DNA from: Deltaproteobacteria bacterium
GTDB lineage: Bacteria; Desulfobacterota; Binatia; HRBIN30; JACQVA1
DNA: 64,000 nucleotides
NCBI GenBank assembly: GCA_016178705.1
Contig: JACOST010000030.1
Coordinates: forward strand, 372,001-436,000
Direction of reading: 5' to 3'
Under the pieces are notes generated by a model that did no database searches, was not told the DNA's origin, and was given only the letters and a program-made list of their open reading frames with translations. Positions 63,414 through 64,000 of the stretch are shown here, piece after piece. Position numbers and translations under genes: made by a program. The stretch's first letter is position 1, and each line of letters starts with the position of its first letter.

Positions 63414-64000
63414 TCGAGCGCGCCGTCATTCTCAGTTCGGGCGATGAATTGACCACCGGCCGCACGGTCGACACCAACGCCAATTTCATCGCCGACAAAT
63501 TGGTCGCGGCGGGACTCGACGTGGTCGCGGTGGTCGTGGTCGGGGACTATCACGAGCGCATCGCATGGGCGTGGCGCGAGGCGATGCGGCAGGCGGACGT
63601 GATCATCGGCACTGGCGGTCTCGGCCCCACGGCCGACGATCTCACCACCGAGGTGTTGGCGCAGGTCGCCGGGCGAACGCTGAAGATGGACACGGGCGTC
63701 GCCGACCGCATCCGCCAGATGTTCGCGGCGATGGGCCGCGTGATGCCGGAGAACAATCTCAAGCAAGCCATGTTTCCCGAGGGTGCGACGGTCATCCCCA
63801 ACCCGCTCGGCACCGCGCCCGGCTTCCGCCTCGATCTCGATACTGAGTGGGGGCGACGTCACTTGATTGTGTTGCCCGGCGTGCCGCGCGAAATGAAACC
63901 GATGATCGAAGAGCAGGTGCTGCCGTGGATCGAGCAGGAGCGTGGCGGTGAGGATGTGTATCGCAGCCACACCTTCCAAACCTTCGGCATCAGCGAGTCA
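63410..64000 (+). CDS. cinA: CinA-family protein (partial, runs off the window)
   Basis: The first 197 residues are visible, no stop before the window end. The N-terminal MoCF/CinA domain is clear: IERAVILSSGDELTTGRTVD, TNANFIADKLVAAGLDV, GTGGLGPTADDLTTEVLAQV, and NNLKQAMFPEGATVIPNPLG, PGVPREMKPMIEEQVLPWIE. CinA proteins are competence/DNA-damage-inducible in some species and include nicotinamide mononucleotide deamidase and ADP-ribose pyrophosphatase activities. ATG overlaps the pgpA stop. Confidence 0.9.
   Translation, partial: MIERAVILSSGDELTTGRTVDTNANFIADKLVAAGLDVVAVVVVGDYHERIAWAWREAMRQADVIIGTGGLGPTADDLTTEVLAQVAGRTLKMDTGVADRIRQMFAAMGRVMPENNLKQAMFPEGATVIPNPLGTAPGFRLDLDTEWGRRHLIVLPGVPREMKPMIEEQVLPWIEQERGGEDVYRSHTFQTFGISES

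Overview
The window is a high-GC bacterial chromosome segment that looks origin-proximal. A housekeeping core (gpsA, rpmH-rnpA-yidD-yidC-jag-mnmE-mnmG-rsmG-parA-parB, bactofilin, F1Fo ATP synthase genes for b', b, delta, alpha, gamma, beta and epsilon, then dnaA-dnaN-gyrB-gyrA) is interrupted by accessory blocks. The order parAB, bactofilin, then an ATP synthase operon with two b-type subunits is typical of Desulfobacterota/deltaproteobacteria-like lineages. Thr/Pro-rich 'PTPT' lipoproteins, a zinc-ribbon cyclase with ATPase and TPR regions, and dispersed GGGAGAGGG palindromes fit an uncultured relative of that group. This placement is inference; no rRNA or tRNA gene was seen.

Layout. 1-2.5 kb: the end of a possibly phage- or surface-derived protein, a strong terminator, a conserved hypothetical, an MNT/HEPN toxin-antitoxin pair whose HEPN gene is frameshifted, and an NnrU-like membrane protein. 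2.5-19.4 kb: the housekeeping block, with two parS-like palindromes beside mnmG and parA. 19.4-29.1 kb: a signalling island made of a large cyclase/ATPase protein, an RsbW-like kinase, a GAF-SpoIIE phosphatase, and an ABC transporter whose genes are interleaved with two STAS-domain proteins. 29-41 kb: metabolic and stress genes (CoA-transferase, RhlE, lipoprotein methyltransferase, persulfide dioxygenase-rhodanese fusion, unusual response regulator, GST, PPOX protein, class III aminotransferase with acyl-CoA dehydrogenase, metallo-hydrolase). 41-49 kb: dnaA-dnaN-gyrB-gyrA. 49-64 kb: RelE/Phd and VapBC modules, an anion transporter, a UbiA prenyltransferase, purM, ilvA, a UGSC selenoprotein operon, DinB, a duplicated-domain lipoprotein, an SCP2 protein, an EamA transporter, pgpA and the start of cinA.

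The strongest special observation is at 56292-56864. Two apparent ORFs separated by a single in-frame TGA are one selenocysteine gene of the UGSC family: TGA lies exactly in the U-G-S-C motif and is followed by a bulged hairpin resembling a bacterial SECIS. It heads a tight operon with an unrecognised Cys-containing protein and a class I aminotransferase. The second is the partner-switching/ABC-transporter island at 22.8-29.1 kb, where all parts of a RsbW/SpoIIE/STAS phosphorylation switch sit with a complete importer, one STAS gene being placed between the binding-protein and permease genes.
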